NCBI RefSeq assembly: GCF_000208745.1
Contig: NC_030853.1
Coordinates: 24,133,334 to 24,197,333 of the forward strand
Origin: Theobroma cacao
Lineage: Eukaryota > Streptophyta > Magnoliopsida > Malvales > Malvaceae
Reading direction: 5' to 3'
Length of the DNA stretch: 64,000 bases
In this document: positions 35,201 through 46,813 of the stretch, piece after piece
Layout of the letters: each line of letters starts with the position of its first letter
Position numbering within the stretch: the first letter of the stretch is position 1
Program-made: the position numbers and the translations under genes
The notes under the pieces: model-generated
Seen by the model: the letters and a program-made list of their open reading frames with translations, nothing else
The model's database searches: none
What the model was told of the DNA's origin: nothing

Positions 35201-36962
35201 ATTTCTCACCTCATAACGATCCATTGTGACATACATGCGGCCTCCACCAGATGCAATCTGGGCATCAACTCCTTTCTCACGTAATTTTGCAAGGTCATTC
35301 TCAAGAGTCTCCACAAAGCCTATACTTGAACCATCCAAAACATCACGACCATCAGTGAGAACATGAACACGAATTCTTTTAGCACCATGATCACTAGCTC
35401 CCTTCAGCAACAACTGCAGAAAAAGATAAGTAAATATATGACCTTACAAAATGGAAAATAATTATCATTAGAGTCAAACCATGAAAAGCTAGGAGCCTGT
35501 CCTGAATCAACAAACTATTACCTGCAATTGATCAAGTCGGGAGTGGACACCACCATCACTAAGTAATCCAATCAGGTGCAGAGTTCCCTTTTCAAAAGAT
35601 TCGCTTATATACTTAAATCCTTCTCCCTCATAGATTTTCCCAGAGGCAAGAGCAAGATCAACAAGCTTAGCCCTACAGTTACAAATGAATTAATAGGTTA
35701 AAACACTGGCTGCACAGTAATTTGCCAACAAGTCCATCATGGAAGGCAAGAAAGGGAGGGTGGGCGGGGGCACACAAAGCAAAACACATGCAAAATATGA
35801 AATAAGAAGGTAAAACAAAGCCTACTTTAAATTAAATTGTCAAAATATCGATCACATTCACAAACAACAAGTTCCCTTAAAATCTTACCCTTGGGCATAA
35901 ATGCGCCCTGCACCAAGAGCATTGTGACCAACTTCACTGTTTCCCATGTCATCCTCTGTTGGAAGCCCTACAGCAGTTCCATGAGCTCTGATTAATCTCC
36001 ATTTTTCTGGCGCACCCTATCAAGAAGACCAATTCCACTCAAATTAAGTATCATTACATAATCACATAAGGAATCCTTTTATGAACCAAAAGAATGTAAC
36101 AAGGTCCCAAAATGGAAATTATTTATGATTCCTTTAGTTTAAAGTAACATAAATTGCTTTTTTTTTTTTAACTTTACCCCCCATCCTAATTGGTGGAATA
36201 AAGCTGATATAAACTATACACCAAACATGTAAATTATGAAGCCCAATAAATAATATATATATATTTGTATGTATGTATAAATATATCAATAGTTCGATGC
36301 ACTGTACTATCAGTCAAACAAATCACACCATCTCATTAAGCAAACATCTTTCAAATTATAAAGTCAGATTACATAAAAGTATCATTATTTATTTTTTAAA
36401 TACCTTAAAAATTCTTTTTTTTTTTTATAGAGAAGGGTAGGTCTGAGCCCAGCCATTTGAGCTAAAGATACAACACTTTAACATCAGACGAGATACCCAA
36501 ATGTTAAAAACTTCCCAATCTTTTTCTTAAGTTCAGAGATAATGTAAGAATGACAACAATAGATTCAACTAACAATATATAGATCTAATCAGTAAAAGCC
36601 TAAAACTAAAACCAAACTTTCAAAAGAAGAAAAAAAAAAAACCCAAGTAGTAAGCCTCATTTGCATAGAGAAAATGGGATCCATGCCAAATAATAGCAAT
36701 AGAGATGGTATCAATTGTTAACTTAATGATTACCCACAGCAGATAACAATTTTTTACATTGAGATTCAAAAACAAACACTGATAGTAAGAAATAAACCTG
36801 TTTGAGGGAGTCCATGGTGGGAGTTTGGGCAACATGGATGCAATTGAATTCATCGGGCTTGTTCTCGCCCCAGCCATCGAGAACAACAACGGCCACGGTC
36901 TTACCCTTTGGAAGCTTAGGGTGATCCTCCAACCTCCACGACACCTGTCCTGAACTCCTCAT
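32280..36962 (-). CDS. PGM1: 2,3-bisphosphoglycerate-independent phosphoglycerate mutase, nine exons
   Basis: Model: complement(join(32280..32444, 32715..32870, 33424..33519, 33595..33787, 34246..34664, 35210..35413, 35522..35672, 35889..36016, 36798..36962)), 558 aa, the normal length for plant iPGAM. The enzyme interconverts 3- and 2-phosphoglycerate in cytosolic glycolysis, using two metal ions (usually manganese) and a phosphoserine intermediate. The metal site motif VVVLDGWGE is near residue 28. The phosphoserine is S82 in MGNSEVGH. Further ligands lie in the FNFRADR, VGHTGD and [10 protein letters not shown] motifs. All introns are GT-AG and every junction keeps phase. The start is the first in-frame ATG (36962), giving [23 protein letters not shown] box lies about 60 bp upstream. 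One oddity is SHTCQPVP where plant homologues usually read SHTLEPVP. The Arabidopsis orthologue symbol is used. Confidence 0.95.
32917..33085. repeat. 93-bp tandem duplication in a mutase intron
   Basis: The stretch cagtctaaaattggatatac...aaaaaaacttgggtgtgaat occurs from 32931 and again from 33024. It lies in the intron between the TADHG exon and the VGHTGD exon and has no effect on the coding sequence. Confidence 0.85.
33168..33253. repeat. Short foldback element (MITE-like) in a mutase intron
   Basis: The left arm ttggcccctctccagt and the right arm actggagaggagcccaa are inverted copies with one or two differences. They enclose about 50 bp that itself has a gactggac/gccagtcc inverted pair. 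The sequence is GC-richer than the intron around it. No target duplication was defined. Confidence 0.6.
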
Positions 36963-37017
36963 TGTTAACAAATGTTGCCCTTTTTTTAGTTTTTGGTTAC
37001 AACAGACGGAGGGTTCA

Positions 37018-37026
37018 CTATTTATA
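37018..37026 (-). promoter_or_regulatory. TATA box of the phosphoglycerate mutase gene
   Basis: TATAAATAG on the minus strand, 56 bp before the ATG, implying a short leader of about 25-30 bases. A CACGTG G-box lies further upstream at 37205-37210. Confidence 0.55.
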
Positions 37027-37452
37027 AATGAAAAATCGAAAAACCAGCGACGATAGGTGAAATAGTGAACGCTGAAAAGTGAATCCTAAAACCTGACGAA
37101 TGGCAAGAAGGTGACGGCGTTAGGCGTGAACCATTCAGGTTTGACTTTATAGAATCTAATGGCGTTGAGACAAAGCATAGCAAACCCATGGGCTTGTGCA
37201 TCAGCACGTGATCATCTTACCTAACATGCCTGAACCTGAAGTACCCTTTGGAAAGCCTCGAACCCACTTTTTTATTATCAGCCAATTAAAATATTTTTTA
37301 ATCAGTTTTTACACAAGAAAATACTAGTAATTATTATATGTTATGAGCCTATTTTTTTGGAATTTTTTGTCATTATCTTTATTTTAATTGAGTGGGTTAT
37401 CTCCAGTTTTTTCAAATATGATTTTATCTTTAGGTGATATTTATCAGTTGCA

Positions 37453-37472
37453 TTTAGGGTTTAGGGTTTAGG
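37453..37472. repeat. Short interstitial telomere-like repeat (TTTAGGG x about 3)
   Basis: Two full plant telomere units and a partial third in the spacer between the mutase promoter and the 3' end of the RPB8-like gene. Too short to be a relic telomere; possibly a telo-box regulatory site. Confidence 0.7.
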
Positions 37473-37873
37473 TGATATCTCAATGGGATGTTAGAGCAAT
37501 TACATTTAATTAAATGAAGTATTAATAGATTAAATAAGCATTTGGGTTAAAGATGGAAGATCAAAGAGTTCAGTACCTCAAAAGTATTTGACACTTGGAT
37601 GATGCCAAGAAGAATATACTTATTACCTACCTTGTTTCCTTCCCTGATGATATGCTAGGAAGAATATTATTTGGAATCTTTTTGGTATCCTTTTTCCCAC
37701 AAGTTTCCTTTCTTTTAATTTTACCCTTTGCTGTGAATTGCTATTTATAGGTTGCTTTAATCAAAATTTTGAAGACACTGTTTGATCCAAGCATAGTCCA
37801 TAACATCATAAATAGAAGCAAGCCAATAATTTTAGCGCTAATTAAGAGCTATGTGAGGAATCATAATAAAGCT

Positions 37874-40800
37874 TCACAGCTTCCTCATGAGGAGAAACAG
37901 CCTCTGGTCAAGTTCAAACTGGGAGACATGAGAAGCTTCTCCCCTGAGCATCATCAGAAGCCCACCAGACGAAACAATCATCTCCCTGGAAACATAAGAG
38001 CATATGTTAATTCTGAGATCAAGTAAGACTACCCAAGCCCAAAGACATCAGACAGGAGACACTTGTGGAATACAACAGATAAATGGCCAAGTTGGGTACT
38101 ATGACATACGCTTTAAGCGATTTCCCTGAACCATCAGCGGAGATCTTGTATAGCTTGCCATGCATGATGTACTCGTACTTATCTGCAAGAGACTTCCTCC
38201 CACCCTGGAATACAAGTACACTGTATTAGGCATATGCCAAAAGAACATATGGTATATGTAACATGTTTAAGCTAACACACATAAACAAACTATATGTATA
38301 TATACACACACAAATACACATTTTATCCAAAGAGGTTACCTCCTAACTAGAACATCCCAGAATTTCTAATTGTAATGATCATGGTATGGAGGTTTAATTA
38401 GTTGATGATCAAGAAATTCTACTAGTCTCCTTTCCCCAGGTGCTACAAACATTAAAACGTCCATGCCTTCTCTGAGATACAAGGCACATAATTACCAGGT
38501 GTCAGATTACAAAGTCAAAAAATTTTCCCTCTCTCACAGACAAACACACAACTATATTTGTCTCCCAAGTTATACTCTCTCTCTATCTGATTCTTTCTCA
38601 ATCCATAAACCCATTCTCAGCACGTCTCCTGCCACTGTTAATAGCTACACAGTCTGCCTTTCTTCACCTCATCATCTTTTTATCCTTTCCTTCTTCCTTT
38701 TCACGGTTCTGCCACTTCTCACTATAAACCCAGATTCTATCAGGAAAAAATCCCGAGTAAAAATCAAGCACAATCAAGCAACATTATGATTTTAGCAGTG
38801 CATGGCTCTAACTCAATTCCAAAAAATACAACCAAAAAGATCAACATAAAAGATCACACATAGAAAAAAGATCAATAAAGACCCAAAATTTGGTGTTCTA
38901 TGCTCCACTTCTTTTATAAAAAACAAAAAGTGCCATGTAGTTAAATTTGTCTCAACTAAGCTAAGGGTTTCATTTCTAGGTCCCACAAATGAAAAGTACT
39001 CAGAGGTAATATAATTGTGGTTACTTGCAAAACCAATTATATAGTCCAAAATGACAACAAATGATCTCTCTCTTTGTTCTTTCTCTTATTGAGCAGTTTT
39101 ATTGAGCTATTTATCAAATAATAGAATATGGTACATTAATTATGCACGCAAAGAGGACAAAGGAACAGGGAACCTTTCTAAGCAGCAACGATTTTCTCAG
39201 ACAGAGAAGCACAGCAAAGAAAAAACTAGCCTATGTCAGAGTCTCTGGATAAAGAAGATGATAGGAAAGATTGATATTCTGCACCTCCTTTCAGGGGCAA
39301 ATTTTGGTCTATCACTTGCCATTTAAAGATCAGTTCTAATAGAAAACAGATTAGGGAGAGGGAGGAGAAGATAAGGAACTTGGAAGGAAGAGAATTTCTT
39401 TTTGAAACTATCAAGACAGATTGAAATGACATGTAATTATGTGGCAACTCATGCGAACAATTTAACTTCTTTTGTAACTTGAGACTAACAAGACACTATT
39501 GTTAACTAATTAACCTATGATTGCAAACCACTGCTGCATGCATCCAATGGTATTAAGTTCACAGTAGCCACTTGGGGTAAACCATGGTGGTTGAGAGGGC
39601 GAGGCTTTCAGTAGAAATCTTAATTTCAAGCTGTATGCTTTCATAGATGCTTCTCTTTCCAACATGCCCTCCCCAGGAGCCCAACACACACACAAAGAAG
39701 AAGAAAAGCAGTTAATATGCCTCGACAAGAACTCAAATTATGCTCATTTCTATTATTTAATTTATTTCAAAATCTATAATAAGATTGTGTGAAAAGAGCC
39801 ATAAGAAACTAAATCAGAGATTTGAAAACAGAAATGCATAAAGCTAAATATATACGTCTGATTGGATATGTGTTTATCTACTTTCTGAAAAGCTTTCATG
39901 ACAAGCAGAATGCTCAACTATCTAAATATTGCATCTACGAATTAGATTCAAATGTTAGCACACAAGATATCCAACTGAACCAATTGAAAACTGAAGCATG
40001 GTTTCCATTAGCAACCCCAAAAAGTCAAGAGTGGAACAATGACTGCTACCATCCAAATCAAACCCCCAAGATAAGAATTAAGAAGATCTAAATGCACATT
40101 TCATTCACAACAACAAAGTAGTTTCTTGCAGCAAAGAAATTAACAAAGAAATGTTAAACATACAACTACAAGTGTAAGAAGACTACCAGAGCATAATAGC
40201 CCGTGAGGTGTACCATCTAATTTCAGTGTATGAGCCAACGCCATTGTGAATTTGTCACCAACATGCATATAGGATATATCTTTGCATTCACATCTAGGTG
40301 CATGAACATGTCGCAGTTCCGGCTCCGTGCTTCAATACAAGTAATTGCATAAATATAGAAATAGAAGAATATAAATGGCAAAGCCTATCAAAGCACTTAT
40401 TTAAAATATGTCAAAATTTGATTGGTAATATCCATTATAACCAAGAACAGCGTAAACATACTCAGAGTAAAGTATAGCAAATAATCAATTTGCCATATTA
40501 AACTACATTATAGCTGCCATAGCTAAACATTCATTTGCACTTCTATTCCTAAGTATAGGAGCTCAAATGGTAGGTATTACATGAAATGAAATAGCTTTGA
40601 GAAGTATTCAAAGATAAATACATAAACTTTTCCTTCCCTAAAAATTGCATTAATTAGAAGTGTTTTGCAAGCAAAAGAAATAGAATGCAATGGCTCCTCC
40701 TTACTCTGTTTTTTACAACTTTCTATGTTTTGAAAGTGTCAAATAGTTGCTTCATTAGTAATGCCACTTAGACTTGGTTCGAGATATATGCAGGTTTTTC

Positions 40801-41513
40801 TTGTTAAGCCAAGATATAGGTAGTTGGCCCATAAACAATCCTAAATTCAGACCTTGCTGCTAACTGAGTATATGCAAAAGCATGCTTTTCTTTACAAATT
40901 TAAAGAAAGGGAGGGAGGCTGAAGAGTGGCAGACTCAGAATGATTCATGTTCTTTATGTCATTTTAAGAATGATTCATGAAGTAGTTATTTTCTAAATAT
41001 ATTTGATTTAAAACTATAAAGTCCAAGCGTAAATGTGTTTTTCCAGATAAAAATAAGTTTTAGGAACCACAAAAATTGAGCTTGTTTGAGAGAGAGAGAG
41101 AGAGGAAGGAAGGAGATTAAGCATTAAACAAGTAATTGAATTGGGCAAGGTTTAATGCCATCCAAAGCTAATATCTCAATCAAAATGGAACTAACATCTA
41201 GTGAAAGGAGTTTTTAGCAGGAGAAAACTTGTTCTTGCAACAATAAATCTAACATTCCTATCAGATAATGGTTTCAACTTAATGTTATCTTTCGTCCTTA
41301 AACTCTCTTATCATGCAGAAGAAAAACAAAATCAATTTCCACCTTCCACATTCTAAAGCAACAAAAGAAACACAAGAAACAATATTCAACGGGGTAAACC
41401 AGAGAAAGAAGAATTACCCAAAAAGAAAAAGAAGTACCTTTATCGAATTTTTTACCATCTGGGTCAAGTTTATCAACCACAAAAATATCCTCAAAAAGTA
41501 CTATGTTGGACAT
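37874..41513 (-). pseudogene. NRPB8: RPB8/NRPB8-like subunit of nuclear RNA polymerases, exon 2 frameshifted
   Basis: Exons: complement(37874..37985, 38110..38204, 40187..40329, 41438..41513), plus a probable non-coding 5' exon at and above 41700 spliced to 41532. RPB8 is a small OB-fold subunit shared by RNA polymerases I, II and III (and IV/V). Exon 1 reads [20 protein letters not shown], exon 3 [20 protein letters not shown], and exon 4 ends [14 protein letters not shown]. All junctions are in phase and the total, 426 nt (141 codons and stop), is close to the usual 146 aa. Exon 2 starts ARSRNCDMFMHLDVNAKIYP, then a shift of reading frame (apparently 2 bases gained) leads to a TGA. VGDKFTMALAHTLKLDGTP is readable only in another frame. 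A second shift (2 bases lost) restores the original frame before TGYYAL. The usual sequence just before exon 2 is also altered. Either it is a pseudogene or the sequence has two errors. Confidence 0.8.
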
Positions 41514-42039
41514 GCTCTGCAAATTTGACCCTCTAAAACAGTAAATGCAGACAGCACAACAATATCAGGAAAAAAAATTTTAATCTTTTCTCTTCTTTTT
41601 TTTTTTTTGGGTTTCTTTTAATTTTCATTGCTCCTAAAATTTTAGCAAAAACATAAATAAGAGACAAAGGAAAAAAAAAGTTGAGAGAGAAAAAGAAACC
41701 TGGGGATTTGTTTGATGATGTTCCTGCGACAGTCGATATGGTGGAAGCACATCTAAACTGCTGAAAGGAACTGAACTGCCGTACCGTATTGTATCCAGAT
41801 GACCACTCCGCACCGCTCTGCACTTGAGGAAATAAGTGTCCATGGCATTTTTGTAATAAATTTCAACAGTCAGGGTTAGTTTTAGAGACAATGAAACAAT
41901 TAATGGTTGCATGTTGGGTAGAGTAAAATATATGTATGGACAGGGAGGCCAAGTCAGCAGGAAAGATTTCGTTATCCACTGATAACCGTCAACAAAAATC
42001 CTCACTTCACTTTCTCTCTGTAAAACACAGAAACAAAGC
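41514..42039. promoter_or_regulatory. Shared head-to-head promoter region, RPB8-like (minus) and FKBP16-3 (plus)
   Basis: The two ATGs are 526 bp apart on opposite strands. On the RPB8 side a leader intron is likely, with donor CCCCAG|gtttct at 41700 and acceptor ttttag|AGGGTC at 41532. This leaves about 200-340 bp of truly intergenic DNA. A tatatgta near 41930 may serve as a weak TATA for FKBP16-3. Confidence 0.6.
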
Positions 42040-45000
42040 ATGGCTTCTTCTCCTTCATCTTGGCTGCTACCCCTTGGTAAGACCATACCTTTCTTTCTTT
42101 TTTACCTTCTTCTTACTTACTTTCCACTAACTACATTTGTTCTTCCATTATGTGTTACAAATTTCAAAAATACCTACTAAATTCTACCCATGTATAATGT
42201 ATTCCTGCATACTATGAACTTAGCATGGAAATGAGAATGGCATTTTCATTTTTATGCTTATTTTATTTCTGGGTTCCCCTTTAATGTTATATATCAGTCT
42301 TATATCAACTCTTACACAATAAATAAACCCAATTAATGGCACAGCTGTACGAGTTGGGTTTAGCACTATGTAACTCCTTCTTTCTGTTCTGTTTTTTGTT
42401 GTTATATTCTTTTTCTTTCTTTGGGTATATTTGATTGTTATATTGTTACTTTGATACAAAGCCTACAACTTTATGTCTGTGGTTTAGCTTTTGAATTTTA
42501 CATTGAATGCACTGTGTTAGGTTCTGCATCTGGGAAGAGTCTGTCTGCCAATCATGTGGTCATTTCAAATGGCGGGGCTCAAGGCCTATTTGTCAGGTGC
42601 TCAAGTTCTAAGACCAGAAAACACAGCAATGGACTGAATTTAGCTACACGAAGGGATGTGATGGGATTGCTTTTCGGAGTTCCAAGCTTCTTAATGAACT
42701 CAGCAGATGCCAATGGTGCAGGCTTGCCCCCAGAAGAAAAGCCTAAACTATGCGATGATGCCTGTGAAAAAGAGCTTGAAAATGTATGGTGAGATTACAT
42801 AGCCCCCTTATCTTCAATTTTTTTCCTCTATCCTTAGGCATCTAGTTGACTCATTTAACTATATCAAAAGTATGACTTTTTCCTTGCATCTCTGAGACAT
42901 TAGTGGTGTTTTAATTGAGAAATTTAACCTTGCTACATATCCAACAAAGTTTACCTAGGGATTGCAGTTGATGCTATGAAATTTTTTATTGTCATGTTTG
43001 ATGATTACAGAGTATAGGGCTAATTTATACATAGTCAACATTGAACATTAACTAATTACAAATGAAGGCAAAAGAAAAATCTGTGGTGATGATAAATTGG
43101 TAATGTTGTAACTTTAATATTTGTACATGGCTTAAACTAGCAGATCATAATTCAACTGAGAGGAGTTTTGCTTAAAACTTGATAATTAATTTCCACGGAG
43201 GGCAGCTGGTATCTAATGTGTTAATGCTTCTGGTTGATGAAGGTACCTATGGTAACTACAGAATCCGGTTTGCAATACAAGGACATTAAAGTTGGTGGAG
43301 GCCCCACCCCTCCGGTTGGTTTTCAGGTATGTCTATTGTTCTTGTTCTGCAATTTGGCTTTTTCTACCTGCTACCTGAAGAATCGGATTTGTCCCACATA
43401 TAACCTGTTCAAGGCTTCTAGTCAGAGGATTCCCTTATCACAGTGTTGCTCAAATTTCAAAATTGAACTTGACTTGCGGTCAATTTGAGAAATCCATGTC
43501 TAATAAACATTACCTTAGGTCCATCAGTGCTAACTAAGCCTGCTATTTAGTAAGAAAATCTTTTAGAAAAGATTTTATTCACCCTGATAAGTGGTTGGCT
43601 AGCAATCCATCACAGGCACTTGTTATAACCACTGCCTTTCCTGGTAAATGGTAATGAGTCTTTTCAGTTGTCCATCCTTTTCATACATCCTAATTTCAAC
43701 TATTAAATCCTTTAGATGGGTTGCCTTTTCTTATTCCTTGTCTATCAAAGTTTAAACTATTTGTTAATGACAGGTTCCGCTGTACTCTCTTTTGTCAACC
43801 TTCTTCCCCATCTTTTCTTCTTTGGTTTTCCCTCCTCATTTTACTCCTAATTAAATTGATACGAGAACATTTTTGGTAAATGACTTAATTCATATGATTT
43901 TTTTATCTATATGTATGGCTGGTAAGCTCATCTGACTAAGCTAAAGACATTAACTTTGGCCTTTCCAAAATAGATTCAAGTCTGAGTGGAACCTGGCCAT
44001 TTGCTTAGTCTTACATGAAGAATTGATTGTATGGTATATTCAAGAGTCATAAGTATGTCATAAATTAGTGACAAGGAAGAAAATTGTTCCATTTTATTTT
44101 TCTAATCATAAAGGTTTATTTTGATTATTTCAATATACATTATTTGGTTTAGCATTTATACCAACATTCTAGTATGTACTTACTCATGAATTATGAGCTG
44201 TCTCTTGTGACTTTGGCATCATCTTTTTCTCAGGTGGCTGCTAATTATATTGCCATGGTTCCTTCTGGACAAATATTTGACAGGTAAGCATATTAATTTT
44301 GTAAAATGTTTCCAACTTGGTAAGGTATGATAGAGCATGTGAAGCATATGCAGAATTCTGATACTTGAACCCCCCCCTGCACCCCTTTCTCGCCAATGAT
44401 TCTGTAGTTCACTGGAGAAAGGTCAGCTCTACATATTTCGTGTTGGCTCTGGTCAGGTAAGCTCTAGGAGTGTTTTATCTTTGATTCTGATTGTAAAGAT
44501 TCTGGTTCATGTGATTGGAAAATAAATAAAATGTAAAGTGTAATAGTTCAATGAATTTTTCTTATACTAAATACTTTTTGGATCTAGTAAAGTTCATGCG
44601 ATGTCCTCAGCATTACTAACTGTTCAGCTAACGAGTAGAACAGGTGATCAAGGGACTTGATGAGGGCATCCTGACCATGAAAGTAGGAGGGAAACGCAGA
44701 CTTTATATTCCAGGACCGGTAAGCTAGTTTATATTGTCCAATATTCAAGCAGAACCATTTTTTGCCTTGAAAGTAGTTGAGCTAAATTAATCCATGATAT
44801 TTGCTTAATTGAGTTCAGAAGTAGATGAGATCATATGTACATCCGAAATTATCAAGTAGCAGAGATGAAAAAACTGCAGATGTTTGGTGTCCTGTGGTAG
44901 ACAATAGGCAGAATCAATTTTATAGAGTAGGGTTAAATTTATTTGAAAGACGAAACACTGGGCTGTTGATGATAAAGCTTCCAGCATGCTGAAGATGAAA

Positions 45001-45339
45001 TATTACAGCATTGAATTAATGAGGATTAATTGGCATATATGTGTATTCTGTTTTTGTTTAATCTACTGACTCACGGAATAACTTTTTTTCCACGCAAGCC
45101 TTTTAGGAAAACTGCCCTCTCCCTTACAAGTAATGGTTCCCATTTCATGTCAAAGTATATTCAAATCACTGCCTTTTTATCTAACATTCCTCGTTTGATG
45201 CTTCTTGCTGGTTTGTAATTAGCTGGCATTCCCAAAGGGCCTCTCTTCAGCTCCAGGAAGGCCACGGGTCGCTCCAAGTAGTCCAGTCATTTTCGATGTG
45301 AGTTTGGAATACATTCCTGGCCTTGAAGATGAAGAGTGA
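42040..45339 (+). CDS. FKBP16-3: FKBP-type peptidyl-prolyl isomerase of the thylakoid lumen, seven exons
   Basis: Model: join(42040..42076, 42521..42783, 43243..43326, 44234..44283, 44408..44456, 44644..44718, 45223..45339), 224 aa. Residues 1-52 look like a chloroplast transit peptide. A twin-arginine motif (TRRDVMGLLFG, R56-R57) and hydrophobic stretch ending in SADA follow, the signature of Tat import into the thylakoid lumen. The FKBP domain begins near ELENVPMVTTESGLQYKDIK and includes VAANYIAMVPSGQIFDSS, VIKGLDEGILTMKVGGKRRL and IFDVSLEYIPG. It closely resembles Arabidopsis FKBP16-3. Lumenal FKBPs assist thylakoid protein assembly. Isomerase activity is weak or lost in many of them. All splice sites are GT-AG and in phase. 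Confidence 0.93.
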
Positions 45340-46809
45340 CAGAATTTCATTTCATTTTTGTATTTATTCCTTTATTTGACACTTTGATAACCACAGGAAC
45401 TATAACGGAGGTTGCCTAGATTCCAATTATTCATTTTTTATAAATTCTTTTCTACAATTATTATAGAAGAGGCATTATTCATTAGTTTCCAGATTCCATA
45501 TTTTTTCAGTTTTAATGCCAGAAAGCTTGACACCCTCCATTTAATAAACAGGCATCACTTACTCAGCAAGTTAAGATAGATTGACAAGGAATACACAGTA
45601 CCTAGCAATGAGAAAGAATAATACTGTTGTATACCTTTTAATCTTCTCAATGATTGTTTATCTTCAAATTCATTTAACTTTCTTCTCAAGGCAGTGCCTA
45701 GAGGTCCAATCCCATGAAAAAGGCTTACAGAAATCTGAAACTGTAGAGAAGAGAACAATCCCAAGAGGCGGCAAGGAAATAGAATGATGTTAACTTGTTA
45801 ATACTAATTCTAACAATTGAAACTGTTATCATGCAAGGATTGAATAAAGGCTTAATAATACTAATTCTAACAATTGAAATTGTCCAAGAATTGAGAAAGT
45901 AAAGGCTTTTGAACCTGACTTTTAAACCTTATGAAAAACGAACATGTCATGGGAGCTATTGTCTGGTTTACTGTTAAGAGAGTTCTGTACTCATGACCAG
46001 TTGCAAGAAAGCTAGTTTAAAATGGGATTATAGTTTTGATACAATGGTGTGCTTTTACCAACAAGGACAAGGTTCTTGAAATTATCAGGATACTTGGAAA
46101 CTTTTTTGCTGCCATCATATTGTGATAGTATACAGTCAGTTTCTTTTTTTTGATACATAAGCATTTTAAACTGTTAGGCTACATTAAAGTTGAAAAGAGT
46201 TGGTTTGCAAACTTTATTGAAACAAAAAAAGGAGACCAACTAGCAGAAAAACAAGAAGGAAAGGATGGCAAGGCAGCAACACCTCTAACTGCCTCTGATA
46301 CATCACCAATACACTGATGCATGACATAGAAGAATCAAGAAGCCAAATAACATAAAAAATCATTTCAGATAATATATACTATCAACCAATAGGATACCTG
46401 TCATAGAAGATTCTAGTATTTCAAACATAATCAAAATCATATCTATATCTTATTTTTTTGTAGGGACCAAAAGACATAAGAGTACCTAGGCTAATAGACC
46501 TTCCAAAGCAAAAGAAAATGGACAGAAGCCGCACAAGCTTGGAAATCAAGACGAAGGAGCCAAGAGCAAATCGTGGGGTCCACCTAGAATAGTTTCCACA
46601 ACGCAAGAGCGAAGGAGAATATTTTCCACAACGCAAAAGCGAAGGAGTCATTGCTTCATTATTTTATATATATATACATTCATTCGTCACTCATCGCTTC
46701 CCTCTCAGTCAGTGCATTCCTCTCCTCTTCTAGGAAAGCAACATTAACCCATCAAAGCAAAGCTCGCTTTAGCTGCTATTCTCTTGTTTCTGCTAGAAAA
46801 TCCTATGAA
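45340..46809. other. Spacer between FKBP16-3 and the first NAC gene
   Basis: This contains the FKBP 3' UTR and the NAC promoter. A TATATATATA run at about 46664-46676 is the likely TATA element for the NAC gene. A 38-bp near-repeat (gtggggtcca...acaacgcaagagcgaaggag) occurs twice around 46580-46650. No gene seen. Confidence 0.5.
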
Positions 46810-46813
46810 ATGA
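46805..46813 (+). promoter_or_regulatory. Two-codon uORF overlapping the NAC start codon
   Basis: ATG AAA TGA, its stop overlapping the main ATG (46810) by ATGA. The second NAC gene has the same layout at the same spacing (ATG ACA TGA, 50234-50242). Confidence 0.6.

Noticed and set aside
37769..38026. 85-codon plus-strand ORF
   Set aside because: It is the shadow of the last RPB8-like exon, whose true reading is on the minus strand ([14 protein letters not shown]).
46651..46809. Upstream extension of the first NAC frame
   Set aside because: The region contains the TATA-like run and lacks an ATG giving a NAC-like N-terminus; the ATG at 46810 fits the family.
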